This document shows positions 1-9,073 of a stretch of 18,582 nt of DNA, piece after piece. The translations under genes and the position numbers were made by a program. The stretch is from an uncultured Oscillospiraceae bacterium (lineage in GTDB: Bacteria; Bacillota; Clostridia; Oscillospirales; Acutalibacteraceae). The stretch lies in NCBI GenBank assembly GCA_900549055.1, contig URNB01000032.1, positions 1 to 18,582 on the forward strand. The letters are read 5' to 3'. Under the pieces are notes generated by a model. The model made no database searches. It had not been told where the DNA came from and saw nothing but the letters and a program-made list of their open reading frames with translations. Each line of letters begins with the position of its first letter. Position 1 is the first letter of the stretch.

Positions 1-14
1 GGAATGAATCTCTG

Positions 15-2843
15 ATGCCGAAAAGTGTTTTTAAACGCAGTATTGCTTTGCTGCTTGCCGCCGCGCTTGTTTCGGGCGGAGTGCCGGGAGACGCGGCGGG
101 AAATACCGAGAGCGGCAAAGCGGCTGCCGCCGGTGTATCCGAATATACGGAATACACAGCCGAAAACGCGGCTGTTCCGAATGCCGAAAGCGATATAGAG
201 GCCGCGCTTGAAAACGCGCAGGGGTCGCTCGGCGCGGAATTTCGGCTTGCGGCCGATTATAACGGCGAAAAAGCGCTTTTGTGGGAAAACGGCGATGGCG
301 GCATAACCTTTGAATTTACGGCTGCGTCGGCGGGGCTTTACAATATTGAGCTTACATATTATCTTCCCGAAAGCGGCGTTGAGCCGGAAATCGGAGTGAT
401 GACGGACGGCAAATATCCTTATTCCGAGCTTGAAAAGGCAGCCCTTCCGAGGGAATGGAAGAATTCGGGCGCCGCAAGAGAGGACGAGGACGGCAATCAG
501 CTCACGCCAGAGCAGGTTGAAAGCGGCAGATACATCACCCGCCGCTTAAAAGATTCAAGCGGCGTTAACACAGAGCCGTATCTTGTAAGCCTTACTGCGG
601 GAAAGCACACAGTGACAATCGTATCGCCGAAGCAGACTGTGGCGATTTCGGCAATCAGATTTGTCAGCCCCGAAAAAACGGAGAAGTACCGAAAGCCGAC
701 AAATGAAAAAACAGACGCCGAGACCTTAATAATAGAAGGGGAGGACGCGGTTTACAAATCCTCAAACACCCTTATACCGCAGTCGGACACGCAGGATTCG
801 GGCATGAGCCCCGCAAGCCCCTATAAGCAGAAGCTTAATTACATAGGCGGAAGCTCCTACAACGGCCCGAACGATACTCTCGTGTGGGAATTTGAGGTTG
901 AAAAGAGCGGGTATTACAGGCTTGCTTTAAGGTATAAGCAGGCGGATGTTGTAAACGGCGAAAGCCTGCGGTGGCTTAAAATAGACGGCAGCACCCCGTT
1001 TGAGGAGTGCAGGGAAATACGCTTTAAATATAACCCGAGATGGACGGTTTTTGACTTCGGGGACGAAAACGGCGAGCCTTATTATTTCTATCTTGAAAAT
1101 GGAAAGCATGAAATATCTCTTGAGGTGACGCTCGGCGAAATGTCCGAATATTACAGAAGACTCGAAGAGGTAACCGAGGCTCTCGGGGACGAATACATCG
1201 GTATTGTTAAAATAACCGGCGATTCGCCTGATGTCAACAGAGATTACGAGCTTTTCAATCAGATTCCCGAGCTTAATAAGCGGCTTTCCGAATACAGCGA
1301 AAAGCTTTCGGGGATTATAAGCGATATGCAGAGCTTCACGGGCAAGCTCGGAAGCCAGTACATAGCGGCGATGAAGAATATGAAGCGCGTGATCGACACC
1401 ATGCGCGACAGACCCTACACCGCGCACCAGTATGTTAAGGATTATTATACGAATTACTCCACCTTAAGCTCATGGCTTTACGATATGAAGAATATGCCGC
1501 TTTCGGTTGATTGGCTGGAGCTTGTACCGTTGGGAGCGGAGACGAAATATACAAAAACGGGCTTTTTCGGCAATTTGATATTCGGCGCAAAGCGCCTGAT
1601 ATATTCCTTCAGTGCGGATTATGAAAAAAAACCGTCCGATAATAAGGAGCAAATTCGCCTTTGGGTCAACTGGGGCAGAGATCAGACAATGGTGCTTGAC
1701 ACCTTAATACGCGAGGATTTTACCGCGAAAACAGGTATATCCGTAAAATTAGAACAGGTAAACGCTTCGCTTATAAACGGTATATTGGCGGGGAACTTTC
1801 CCGATGTAAGCCTTTATATGGCGCGCACAGACCCGGTTAACCTCGGAATACGCGGAGCGCTTGCCGATTTGACCGAGTTTGACGACTGCAGCGAGGTGCT
1901 CTCCCGTTTCCAAACAGGCGCGGAGCTGCCCTACAGCTACAACGGCGCGCTTTATGCTTTGCCCGATACGCAGAATTTCTTTATTATGTTCTACCGCAAG
2001 GATATTCTTGAAAATCTCGGTCTTACCGTTCCGAAAACCTGGACGGAATTTTTAAACACGGCTACGGTAATACAGCAGAATAATCTTGAGGTTTATGTTC
2101 CGTACACTCAAATTGTTGCGGCAACGACCGTAAACGGCGGAATAGGTGGGCTTCATCTGCTGCCGACCCTTATGCTGCAGAACGGGCTTTCCTTCTACAA
2201 CGAGGAACAGACCGCCACCGCGTTAACAAGCCCGAAAGCGCTTTCCGTTTTTAAATATTGGACGGATTTTTACAGGGATTATCAGTTTGTTAAGGAAGCA
2301 GATTTTTACAATCGCTTCCGTGTGGGAACAATGCCGCTCGGAATCGCGCAGTATTCGGTTTATCTGACCCTTTATGACGCGGCGCCTGAAATTAAAAACC
2401 GTTGGGCGGTTGCGTGCGTGCCGTCGACCGACGGCGGAAACGGCTTTGTTGCGGGCAGTGGAACAGGCTGCGGCATCGTTAAAAAGAGTAAGCACAAGGC
2501 TGCCGCATGGGAATTCCTTAAATGGTGGACCGCGGCGGATACTCAAGTAAGATACTCCGGCAATGTAGAATCGGTGCTCGGTATGCTCGGAAGACCGCAG
2601 ACCTCAAATGTAGAAGCGCTCGGAGCTCTTGCATGGAACGCGGAGGACAAGGCAAATATACTCAAGCAGTGGGAAAGCGTGAGGGAAATACCGGAAATTC
2701 CCGGCAGCTATTACCTTACGCGCTCGGTCGATCAGGCGTTTTGGCAGGTCATCAACGGCAAGGCGAGCGTTAAGGACGCGGTAGTCAAGCAAAGCCGTGT
2801 TGCCGACAGTGAAATCGAACGCAAAATCAAAGAATACAGCTAA
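15..2843 (+). CDS. Large multidomain ABC sugar substrate-binding protein with N-terminal carbohydrate-binding-like modules
   Basis: This is a 942-residue secreted binding protein, about twice the usual 400-450 residues of family 1 sugar-binding proteins. A basic, hydrophobic signal peptide occupies residues 1-28. Two beta-rich modules follow, at about 55-220 and 237-402; the second opens with IEGEDA, as carbohydrate-binding modules of the CBM6/35 type often do. A helical linker spans about 405-500. The solute-binding domain covers about 545-942 (for example FPDVSLYMARTD, LPDTQNFFIMFYRKDIL, and an AAWEFLKWW stretch typical of the C-terminal lobe). No cysteine lies near the signal peptide, so it is not an obvious lipoprotein, which is odd for a Gram-positive importer. 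The start is chosen for the signal peptide; only 14 upstream bases are visible and its promoter is outside the window. Two permease genes follow 16 bases downstream, so it probably feeds that importer. The ligand is unknown; an oligosaccharide is inferred. Confidence 0.9.
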   Translation: MPKSVFKRSIALLLAAALVSGGVPGDAAGNTESGKAAAAGVSEYTEYTAENAAVPNAESDIEAALENAQGSLGAEFRLAADYNGEKALLWENGDGGITFEFTAASAGLYNIELTYYLPESGVEPEIGVMTDGKYPYSELEKAALPREWKNSGAAREDEDGNQLTPEQVESGRYITRRLKDSSGVNTEPYLVSLTAGKHTVTIVSPKQTVAISAIRFVSPEKTEKYRKPTNEKTDAETLIIEGEDAVYKSSNTLIPQSDTQDSGMSPASPYKQKLNYIGGSSYNGPNDTLVWEFEVEKSGYYRLALRYKQADVVNGESLRWLKIDGSTPFEECREIRFKYNPRWTVFDFGDENGEPYYFYLENGKHEISLEVTLGEMSEYYRRLEEVTEALGDEYIGIVKITGDSPDVNRDYELFNQIPELNKRLSEYSEKLSGIISDMQSFTGKLGSQYIAAMKNMKRVIDTMRDRPYTAHQYVKDYYTNYSTLSSWLYDMKNMPLSVDWLELVPLGAETKYTKTGFFGNLIFGAKRLIYSFSADYEKKPSDNKEQIRLWVNWGRDQTMVLDTLIREDFTAKTGISVKLEQVNASLINGILAGNFPDVSLYMARTDPVNLGIRGALADLTEFDDCSEVLSRFQTGAELPYSYNGALYALPDTQNFFIMFYRKDILENLGLTVPKTWTEFLNTATVIQQNNLEVYVPYTQIVAATTVNGGIGGLHLLPTLMLQNGLSFYNEEQTATALTSPKALSVFKYWTDFYRDYQFVKEADFYNRFRVGTMPLGIAQYSVYLTLYDAAPEIKNRWAVACVPSTDGGNGFVAGSGTGCGIVKKSKHKAAAWEFLKWWTAADTQVRYSGNVESVLGMLGRPQTSNVEALGALAWNAEDKANILKQWESVREIPEIPGSYYLTRSVDQAFWQVINGKASVKDAVVKQSRVADSEIERKIKEYS

Positions 2844-2859
2844 CAGCGGGGGATAGAAA

Positions 2860-3774
2860 ATGACAGCTAAAAAAGGCAAAGCAAAGAACGGCAGAACGCT
2901 TATAGGCAGTCAGCGCCCTATGTTTGTCATGCTCTCGCCGTTTCTGATACTTTTCTTTATTTTCACCGTTTTGCCCATAATCACATCGATGTTTTTATCC
3001 TTCACATCGTTTGACCTTATATCCTTCCCGAAATTTACGGGAATAGATAATTACAGAAGGATGTTAGCCGACGATACCGTCTTCCCGGCAGTGGTGAAAA
3101 ACACGCTTGTTTTCGCGGTTATAGCGGGGCCGCTGGGCTTCCTGCTATCGTTTTTGCTTGCGTGGTTTGTAAATGAATTTTCACCGAGGGTACGCACGCT
3201 GCTTTCCTTCCTTTTCTATGCGCCGTCCCTTGTGGGAAACGCGTATTTTATTTGGAAGGTAGCCTTCAGCGGCGACAGCTACGGCTATATAAATTCCTTG
3301 CTTTTATCGCTCGGAATTATAACCGAGCCTGTAATTTGGCTTAAAAACGCAATCTACCTTATGCCGATAATTATAATGGTGCAGCTGTGGCAGAGCATGG
3401 GTATCTCATTTCTTTCGAATATATCCGGACTGCAGAATGTTAACGCCGAGCTTTATGAGGCGGGCGCGATAGACGGCATACGCAGCCGTTGGCAGGAATT
3501 AAGGTATATTACGCTGCCCGCCATGCACCATATGCTTCTGTTCAGTGCGGTGATGCAGATTCAAAGCAGCTTTTCGGTAAGCGCCATAGCAATAGAATTT
3601 GCGGGCTACCCGAGCGTTGAAAACTCGGTTGACACCATAGTTTCGTATTTATCCGATGTGGCAACCGTCAGGTTTGAAATGGGCTACGCCGCCGCCATTT
3701 CGGTTATTCTGTTTATTATGATGGCGCTTACGCGCGCGGCGGTAGGAAAAATTCTCGGAATGTCAAAGGGGTGA
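2860..3774 (+). CDS. Sugar ABC transporter permease, MalF/UgpA-like (importer 1)
   Basis: This 304-residue integral membrane protein forms one half of the translocation channel of a carbohydrate importer. Residues 1-20 are a basic cytoplasmic tail. About six hydrophobic segments follow, the first at about 22-48. The cytoplasmic loop that contacts the ATPase is recognisable at about 197-220 as the EAA motif (ELYEAGAIDGI, ending in ITLP), which places it in the binding-protein-dependent transport inner membrane family. A GGGGGA ribosome binding site (2848-2853) lies 6 bases before the ATG. The gene sits between the large binding protein and its partner permease and its stop is 5 bases before the next start, so translational coupling is likely. 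The family is confident; the sugar is not determinable. Confidence 0.93.
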   Translation: MTAKKGKAKNGRTLIGSQRPMFVMLSPFLILFFIFTVLPIITSMFLSFTSFDLISFPKFTGIDNYRRMLADDTVFPAVVKNTLVFAVIAGPLGFLLSFLLAWFVNEFSPRVRTLLSFLFYAPSLVGNAYFIWKVAFSGDSYGYINSLLLSLGIITEPVIWLKNAIYLMPIIIMVQLWQSMGISFLSNISGLQNVNAELYEAGAIDGIRSRWQELRYITLPAMHHMLLFSAVMQIQSSFSVSAIAIEFAGYPSVENSVDTIVSYLSDVATVRFEMGYAAAISVILFIMMALTRAAVGKILGMSKG

Positions 3775-3779
3775 TACAT

Positions 3780-4676
3780 ATGCGCGTCTTGTTTGGAAAG
3801 AGATTTACCGAAAAAAGGGAAAAGCCCTTTTCAAAGCGATTTACACGCTCGCGGTTCGGAAATTTTATGTATTTCTTCTTTCTCACCGCGGCGGGGCTGT
3901 TTTCGGTTTTACCGCTGATATATGCGGTGACTACCTCCTTTAAGCCGATTGACGAGCTGCTTATTTTCCCGCCGACCTTTTTTGTTAAAAGACCGACGAC
4001 GGTAAATTATATCACCCTGCCGAATCTGCTTTCAAATTTGCAGGTTCCGCTTTCAAGATATATCTTCAACAGTCTTTTTGTAACGGTTGTCACAACCGCT
4101 ATATATATAGTGATTTCCGCAATGGCGGCGTTTGTGCTTTCAAAGGCGACCTTTAGGGGAAGAAACCTGATATTCATGATAATTCAGTTTGCGCTTATGT
4201 TTAACGCGTATACGCTTGCGGTGCCGCAGTATCTTATCGTTTCGGGCATGAAGATTATCGATACCTATTTGGTTTACATACTCCCGCAGCTGGCGGCGAC
4301 CTTGGGCGTTTTCCTTATGAAGCAGTATATTGAGGGCTATGTGCCCGACGCGCTTTTGGAGGCTGCAAGCATTGACGGCGCGGGCTATTACAGAATTTTT
4401 TGGCAGATAGTTATGCCGGTAATACGCCCCGCATGGCTTACCGTTACTCTTTTCTCATTCAGGGATGTGTGGGCGGCAGTACCCAACGGCACTATATTCA
4501 GCGAGCGGCTCAAGACCCTGCCGCAGATAGTTACTCAAATCACCGCGGGCGGCATTGCAAGAACGGGCAGTGCCATGGCGGTTACGGTTATAATGATGAT
4601 TCCGCCGATAATCGTTTATCTGGTTTCTCAGAGCAATGTTGTCGAAGCTATGAGCAGCGCCGGAATAAAGGGATAG
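3780..4676 (+). CDS. Carbohydrate ABC transporter permease, MalG/UgpE-like (importer 1)
   Basis: This 298-residue protein is the second channel subunit of importer 1. It has a strongly basic N-terminal tail (about 1-28), roughly six transmembrane segments and a clear EAA loop at about 190-214 (ALLEAASIDGAGYYRIF, then VMP). The C-terminus ends in the short hydrophilic tail usual for MalG-type subunits. I chose the ATG at 3780 because AAAGGGG (3765-3771) lies 8 bases upstream. A GTG at 3771, overlapping the previous stop, would add three residues and cannot be excluded. With the preceding permease it should form a heterodimer that needs an ATPase not encoded in the window. Confidence 0.92.
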   Translation: MRVLFGKRFTEKREKPFSKRFTRSRFGNFMYFFFLTAAGLFSVLPLIYAVTTSFKPIDELLIFPPTFFVKRPTTVNYITLPNLLSNLQVPLSRYIFNSLFVTVVTTAIYIVISAMAAFVLSKATFRGRNLIFMIIQFALMFNAYTLAVPQYLIVSGMKIIDTYLVYILPQLAATLGVFLMKQYIEGYVPDALLEAASIDGAGYYRIFWQIVMPVIRPAWLTVTLFSFRDVWAAVPNGTIFSERLKTLPQIVTQITAGGIARTGSAMAVTVIMMIPPIIVYLVSQSNVVEAMSSAGIKG

Positions 4677-4687
4677 GAGGCGGAAAT

Positions 4688-6805
4688 ATGAAAAAAACAT
4701 TTAACGCTTTAAGCGCCGCGCTCCTTGCCGCCCTTATATGCCTTACGGCAGCTGTTCCCGCGCTTGCCGCTTCGTCCGATGAAATTCCGTATAATTCATA
4801 CACCTATTGGGAAGGTATAAACGAAAACAAGCGCAAGGCGGTTTACAACCGACCGATGTACGAAACGGCGGGTGTGCTTACGGCGGACAGTCTTAAGGTA
4901 TCCGCCTTTACAAAGCTCAACGATGTCTGCACCGATGAAAATGGCAATGCTTACATTTTGGATGACGCGTCACGAATAACCGTGCTTGATAAGGATTACA
5001 ATCTGATAAAGGAGATTGGCGCTCTTAATAAGGACGGAGAAAAATACGAATATGCGGGGGCTAACAGCCTTTATGTCGATACCGACGGCACGATATACAT
5101 CTGCGATACCGAAAACGCACGGGTGCTGCATTGCACGGCGGACGGCGTGCTTACCGATATTCTTAAGCTGCCTGATTCGCCGCTTATCCCGAAGGATTAC
5201 AAGTACCGCCCGATGCACATTGTGGCGGACAGCCGAAATTATCTTTATGTCTTAAGCGATGGCTCATACTACGGAATGATTCTCTATGCCGCAGACCGCA
5301 GCTTTTTGGGCTTCTACGGTGCGAACGAGGTTACAAACGGCATAATGGGAGCGCTTAAAAATGTGTGGAACAGGCTATTTGTAAGCAATGAAAAAAAGGG
5401 TAATATCGCGCGTACTCTCCCTTATGTTTTTGTTGATGTGGCAAGGGGCGGCGACGGCTTTATCTATACCGCCACGGGCTATACCGATAAAACAGGCAAC
5501 AAGGGTCAAATTAAAAAATTAAGCCCCGGAACAGGAAAAAACATTCTTGAGTCTGAAGACATTAATTTTACCGACGATGAGGAAAACACGACATACAAGG
5601 ACGGCGAAACGCTTAATCAGAACATAGTGGCGCTTGAGGTTGACAAAAACGGCTATATATATTGCCTTGACGCCTCCTTCGGCAGAGTATTTTTGTATGA
5701 CAGCGAGAAGCGAATGCTCTCTGCCTTCGGCAGCGGAATGGGCTCGGGAACACAAAAGGGCAGCTTTACACAGGCGTCCGCCTTGGCGCTTAACGGCGGC
5801 GATGTGCTTGTGACCGACAGCACCAAATGCACCCTTACCGTATTCAGGGAAACCGATTACGGCGCACGTGTAAAGGAGTTAAGAACTCTTTCGATAAACG
5901 GCGATTACACCGCCGCGAAGGAGGGCTGGCTTGAGGTCATAAAGGAGGACAGCGGCTGCCAAACGGCATACTCGGGGCTTGCAAGGGCATATCTTGCGGA
6001 AAACGATTACGATACCGCAATGGAATATGCGAAAAACGGCTATGACAGGGAAACCTACGCGCTTGCGTTCGAGCTTTCCCGCCGCGACTTTATTTACGGC
6101 AATTTTCCCGTTATATTCGCGGTGATAATTATAATGCTCTGCGCTATAGCGGCACTGATTGTTTTGAAGCGGCGCAAAACGCCTAAAACGGTAAAGGACA
6201 GCGAAACAAGGCTGCTTTTCAGAACACTTATTCATCCGTCGCTCTGCTTTGACGAGGTCAAGGAAAAGGGCAGGGGCAGCATTAAGCTTTGCATAGCGGT
6301 GACCGCGGTTTATTATGTGCTTTCGGTTATGCAGACGCTGTGCGGCGGCTTTCTCTTTACCTATTACGATCCCGAAAGCTTTAATTCGATCATGGTGCTT
6401 GTTCGCAGTGTGGGAATAGTTGTGCTTTGGATAATATGCAACTGGATGGTCTGCACGCTGCTCGGCGGCAAGGGAAAAATCAGAGAAATCGCGGTGGTGA
6501 CCTGCTACAGCCTCATACCGCTGATTATAGAAATGGCTCTGAGGCTCCTGCTTACCAACGTGCTTTTGCCTACAGAGGGCGAGTTCTTGGGAATTTTTGA
6601 AACTGTTGCAATGCTTTATACGCTCTTGATACTGATAATCGGCATGATAAAAATTCACGATTTCAGCATGTCGCGCTTTATCGGTACGGGAATCCTTTCG
6701 GTTGCGGGCATAGCCGCCGTGGTTTTCCTTGCGGTTATGGTCGGAATGCTTTTGCAGCAGCTGGCAGGCTTTATAGGAACGGTATTTATGGAATTAACCT
6801 TATGA
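4688..6805 (+). CDS. Secreted/membrane NHL beta-propeller - TPR - Yip1-family protein
   Basis: This 705-residue protein has an unusual domain chain. A signal peptide (about 1-28, ending ALAAS) is followed by an NHL/TolB-like beta-propeller at about 70-390, with repeated blades such as DENGNAYILD, DTDGTIYICD and DKNGYIYCLD. A tetratricopeptide-like helical pair lies at about 399-465 and a transmembrane helix at about 472-494 ending in KRRK. The C-terminal Yip1-like domain (about 510-700) has around five hydrophobic segments. Predicted topology puts the propeller and TPR outside the cell. The ATG at 4688 is preceded by AGGAGG (4675-4680) and begins a good signal peptide; in-frame codons upstream overlap the permease gene and are rejected. 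Genes coding for Yip1-domain proteins of this sort are, from memory, seen next to DUF5696 genes and sugar importers in Firmicutes. Function is unknown; a surface scaffold or sensor for the importers is a guess. Confidence 0.85.
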   Translation: MKKTFNALSAALLAALICLTAAVPALAASSDEIPYNSYTYWEGINENKRKAVYNRPMYETAGVLTADSLKVSAFTKLNDVCTDENGNAYILDDASRITVLDKDYNLIKEIGALNKDGEKYEYAGANSLYVDTDGTIYICDTENARVLHCTADGVLTDILKLPDSPLIPKDYKYRPMHIVADSRNYLYVLSDGSYYGMILYAADRSFLGFYGANEVTNGIMGALKNVWNRLFVSNEKKGNIARTLPYVFVDVARGGDGFIYTATGYTDKTGNKGQIKKLSPGTGKNILESEDINFTDDEENTTYKDGETLNQNIVALEVDKNGYIYCLDASFGRVFLYDSEKRMLSAFGSGMGSGTQKGSFTQASALALNGGDVLVTDSTKCTLTVFRETDYGARVKELRTLSINGDYTAAKEGWLEVIKEDSGCQTAYSGLARAYLAENDYDTAMEYAKNGYDRETYALAFELSRRDFIYGNFPVIFAVIIIMLCAIAALIVLKRRKTPKTVKDSETRLLFRTLIHPSLCFDEVKEKGRGSIKLCIAVTAVYYVLSVMQTLCGGFLFTYYDPESFNSIMVLVRSVGIVVLWIICNWMVCTLLGGKGKIREIAVVTCYSLIPLIIEMALRLLLTNVLLPTEGEFLGIFETVAMLYTLLILIIGMIKIHDFSMSRFIGTGILSVAGIAAVVFLAVMVGMLLQQLAGFIGTVFMELTL

Positions 6806-6820
6806 CAGGAGGCGTTTAAA

Positions 6821-9073
6821 ATGAAAAGAATACTCTCGGTAATTATTTTATGCGCCCTTGTGCTGTCGACCTTTTCGTCCTGCGGCGGCAGCGATACGAC
6901 CGCGGCGGTAAAGGCGTTTGACAAAAGCGCCGTTTCCGAAAAGCCGACGGAAAAAACCGTCGCGCAAAACAGCAAATACACGCTTGAATTTGACAGTGAG
7001 ACCTGCGGTGTAACGCTTACAGACAGGCAAAGCGGCAGGGTATGGGGTACATCCCCGCCTGATACCGGGAAGGTGCGGCTCGATAAATGGGGTGACCCGA
7101 TTACGAGACACCCGAGAGTAAGCTCAGTGCTGTCGGTCGAGTATGTGTCTGCTGAGACCGGCAATACCGAATCGGTCATTTCCAAGACCGGTGCGGTAAA
7201 AGACGGAAGAATAGTCTGCAGGACTTTAGAAAACGGCATAAGGATCGAATATTATTTCGATTCTCCGGGATTTATGATTCCGGTGGATTATATTTTGCGG
7301 GAGGACAGCCTGCTTGCAACAATCAATCCCGCAGATATCGAGGAAAGCGAAAATGTTATAACCTCAATATCATTAACGCCGTTTTTCTGCGCCGCGGAAA
7401 ACGATGAAAAGGACGGCTGGCTGCTTGTTCCTTCGGGCTCGGGCGCGCTTATCTATCCCAAAACGCTTTCGCAGCAGGGAACGAATTATTCGGCGCAGGT
7501 TTACGGCGATGACGCCTCGATAGAGCTGTGGGATATGCCATCGTCCGATAAAGCGGTGCGGCTTCCCGTGTACGGCGCAAAAACAGGAGATACAGCCGTT
7601 TTTGCCGTTATTGAAGGCGGGGCTGAAAGCGCAGCCGTCAATGTGACGAGCGGCTCCGACGCATTGGGATATTCCGCAGTCTACGCTTCGTTTATTCTGC
7701 GTGGCTACACAAATAATATTGCGGATCTGATGCCGGGCGAGCGGGTCAAAAATGTTATATACGCCGATAATAAGATAACAACGCCCCTGTCGGTGGCTTT
7801 TTATCCGCTTACGGGCGAAAATGCCGATTACAGCGGCATGGCAGCCCTTTACAGAAGTCTGCTTGAAAAAAGCGACGGTCTCGGGAAAGCCGAAAAGGAA
7901 AGTCCGCTTAACCTTAATATAATAGGCGGGGCTTCGGTCTCGAAATCCTTTTTGGGAATACCTTATAAATCGCTTTTCGCCGCAACCGATACCTCGGACG
8001 CAGAGGAAATTATCCGAAAGCTGACCGATGACGGCTTGTCACCCACCGTAAGACTTACGGGCTTCGGGGAGGACGGAATAAACACGGGCAGCCTTGCGGG
8101 AGGATTTAAAATTTCCTCAAAGCTCGGCGGTGCCGGCAGCGTAAAAAAACTGCTTGAATACTGCGATCGGCAGGGAATCAGCGCCTTCGTTGATTTTGAT
8201 ATTATAAAATTTAAAAGCGGCTCCTGCGGCTTTTCGGCAATGTTTGACAGCGCGCTTTGCGCAAGCCGAAAGATTGCTTACATTTATGATTTCGATATAG
8301 CGGCAAGAGGCAGGGACGAATCGACCCGCGTGCGGCTTTTGGCAAGAGGCCGCCTTGTAAAGGCGGGAGAGATGCTGCTTAAAAAGACCTCGTCCGCAAA
8401 TATTGAAGGATACAGTCTCAGCACGCTTTCAAATATTGCGTATTCGGATTATTCCGACCGTGAGTCCGCCGCTGCCTATTCAAAGGCAGGAATGGCAGAG
8501 GATGTAAAAAAAGTGCTTTCGGCATTTGCGGGCAGGGGTAAAAAAATCGCAGTAAGCGACGCTAACGCATATGCGGCGGCACACGCCGATATTATAACCG
8601 AAGCGCCCACCTCGTCCTCCGCGGAGGATATATTCGATACAGATATACCGTTTTACCAAATGGTATTCAAGGGCAGAGTTCCGATAGCCTCCGAAAGCGT
8701 GAATTTGGCTGCCAATCCCGAAAAACGCCTTTTGAAATCGGTTGAAAGCGGCTGCGGACTTACCTATACGGTAATCGCAAAATACGATAAGTCGCTGCTT
8801 GACATACGCACAAAGGATTTTTACAACAGCCTTTTTGACAATATTTATCCGATTATCAAGGCAAATGCCGAAAGACTCGGGGAGTATTACGGAAAAATCT
8901 CGGGTGCGGAAATCAATGGGCATACTGTTGTGAACGAAAACCTTCGCTGCACTCGGTTTGATAACGGGGTTACCGTATATGTGAATTTCGGAGATAAGGA
9001 TGAGCAAACTCCGCTCGGCACCGTCGGTGCAATGGATTTTCTTATCGGAGGTGACGGGAATGCGAAAAAATAA
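6821..9073 (+). CDS. DUF5696-like lipoprotein, putative glycoside-hydrolase-like fold
   Basis: This 750-residue exported protein starts with a lipoprotein signal peptide with cysteine at residue 21 (FSSC), so it should be anchored to the outer face of the membrane. Residues about 50-330 look like a beta-sandwich of the kind that precedes many glycosidase barrels (YTLEFDSETCGVTLTDRQSG). Residues about 360-680 alternate strands and helices like a TIM barrel, with strand-end motifs RLTGFGEDG, AFVDFD, YSDYSDRE and ITEAP. A small beta domain ends the protein (about 690-745). Length, architecture and neighbours match my memory of DUF5696 proteins; no database was searched. AGGAGG (6807-6812) lies 8 bases before the ATG. 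The 3' end overlaps the next permease gene by 14 bases, implying translational coupling. It may be a hydrolase or transglycosylase acting on the imported sugar, but catalytic residues cannot be assigned. Confidence 0.8.
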   Translation: MKRILSVIILCALVLSTFSSCGGSDTTAAVKAFDKSAVSEKPTEKTVAQNSKYTLEFDSETCGVTLTDRQSGRVWGTSPPDTGKVRLDKWGDPITRHPRVSSVLSVEYVSAETGNTESVISKTGAVKDGRIVCRTLENGIRIEYYFDSPGFMIPVDYILREDSLLATINPADIEESENVITSISLTPFFCAAENDEKDGWLLVPSGSGALIYPKTLSQQGTNYSAQVYGDDASIELWDMPSSDKAVRLPVYGAKTGDTAVFAVIEGGAESAAVNVTSGSDALGYSAVYASFILRGYTNNIADLMPGERVKNVIYADNKITTPLSVAFYPLTGENADYSGMAALYRSLLEKSDGLGKAEKESPLNLNIIGGASVSKSFLGIPYKSLFAATDTSDAEEIIRKLTDDGLSPTVRLTGFGEDGINTGSLAGGFKISSKLGGAGSVKKLLEYCDRQGISAFVDFDIIKFKSGSCGFSAMFDSALCASRKIAYIYDFDIAARGRDESTRVRLLARGRLVKAGEMLLKKTSSANIEGYSLSTLSNIAYSDYSDRESAAAYSKAGMAEDVKKVLSAFAGRGKKIAVSDANAYAAAHADIITEAPTSSSAEDIFDTDIPFYQMVFKGRVPIASESVNLAANPEKRLLKSVESGCGLTYTVIAKYDKSLLDIRTKDFYNSLFDNIYPIIKANAERLGEYYGKISGAEINGHTVVNENLRCTRFDNGVTVYVNFGDKDEQTPLGTVGAMDFLIGGDGNAKK

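Noticed and set aside
4400..4687. In-frame N-terminal extension of the Yip1 protein
   Set aside because: It overlaps the permease gene in another frame and would bury a good signal peptide; AGGAGG at 4675-4680 fixes the start at 4688.
5879..6658. Long open frame on the minus strand opposite the Yip1 gene
   Set aside because: It lies wholly inside a gene with clear domains on the other strand. Its translation is rich in His, Arg and Tyr without motifs, a typical antisense shadow, and it has no ribosome binding site.
6655..7239. 194-codon minus-strand frame spanning the Yip1/DUF5696 junction
   Set aside because: Low-complexity Ser/Thr/Pro translation with no motif; it crosses the junction of two clearly real + strand genes.
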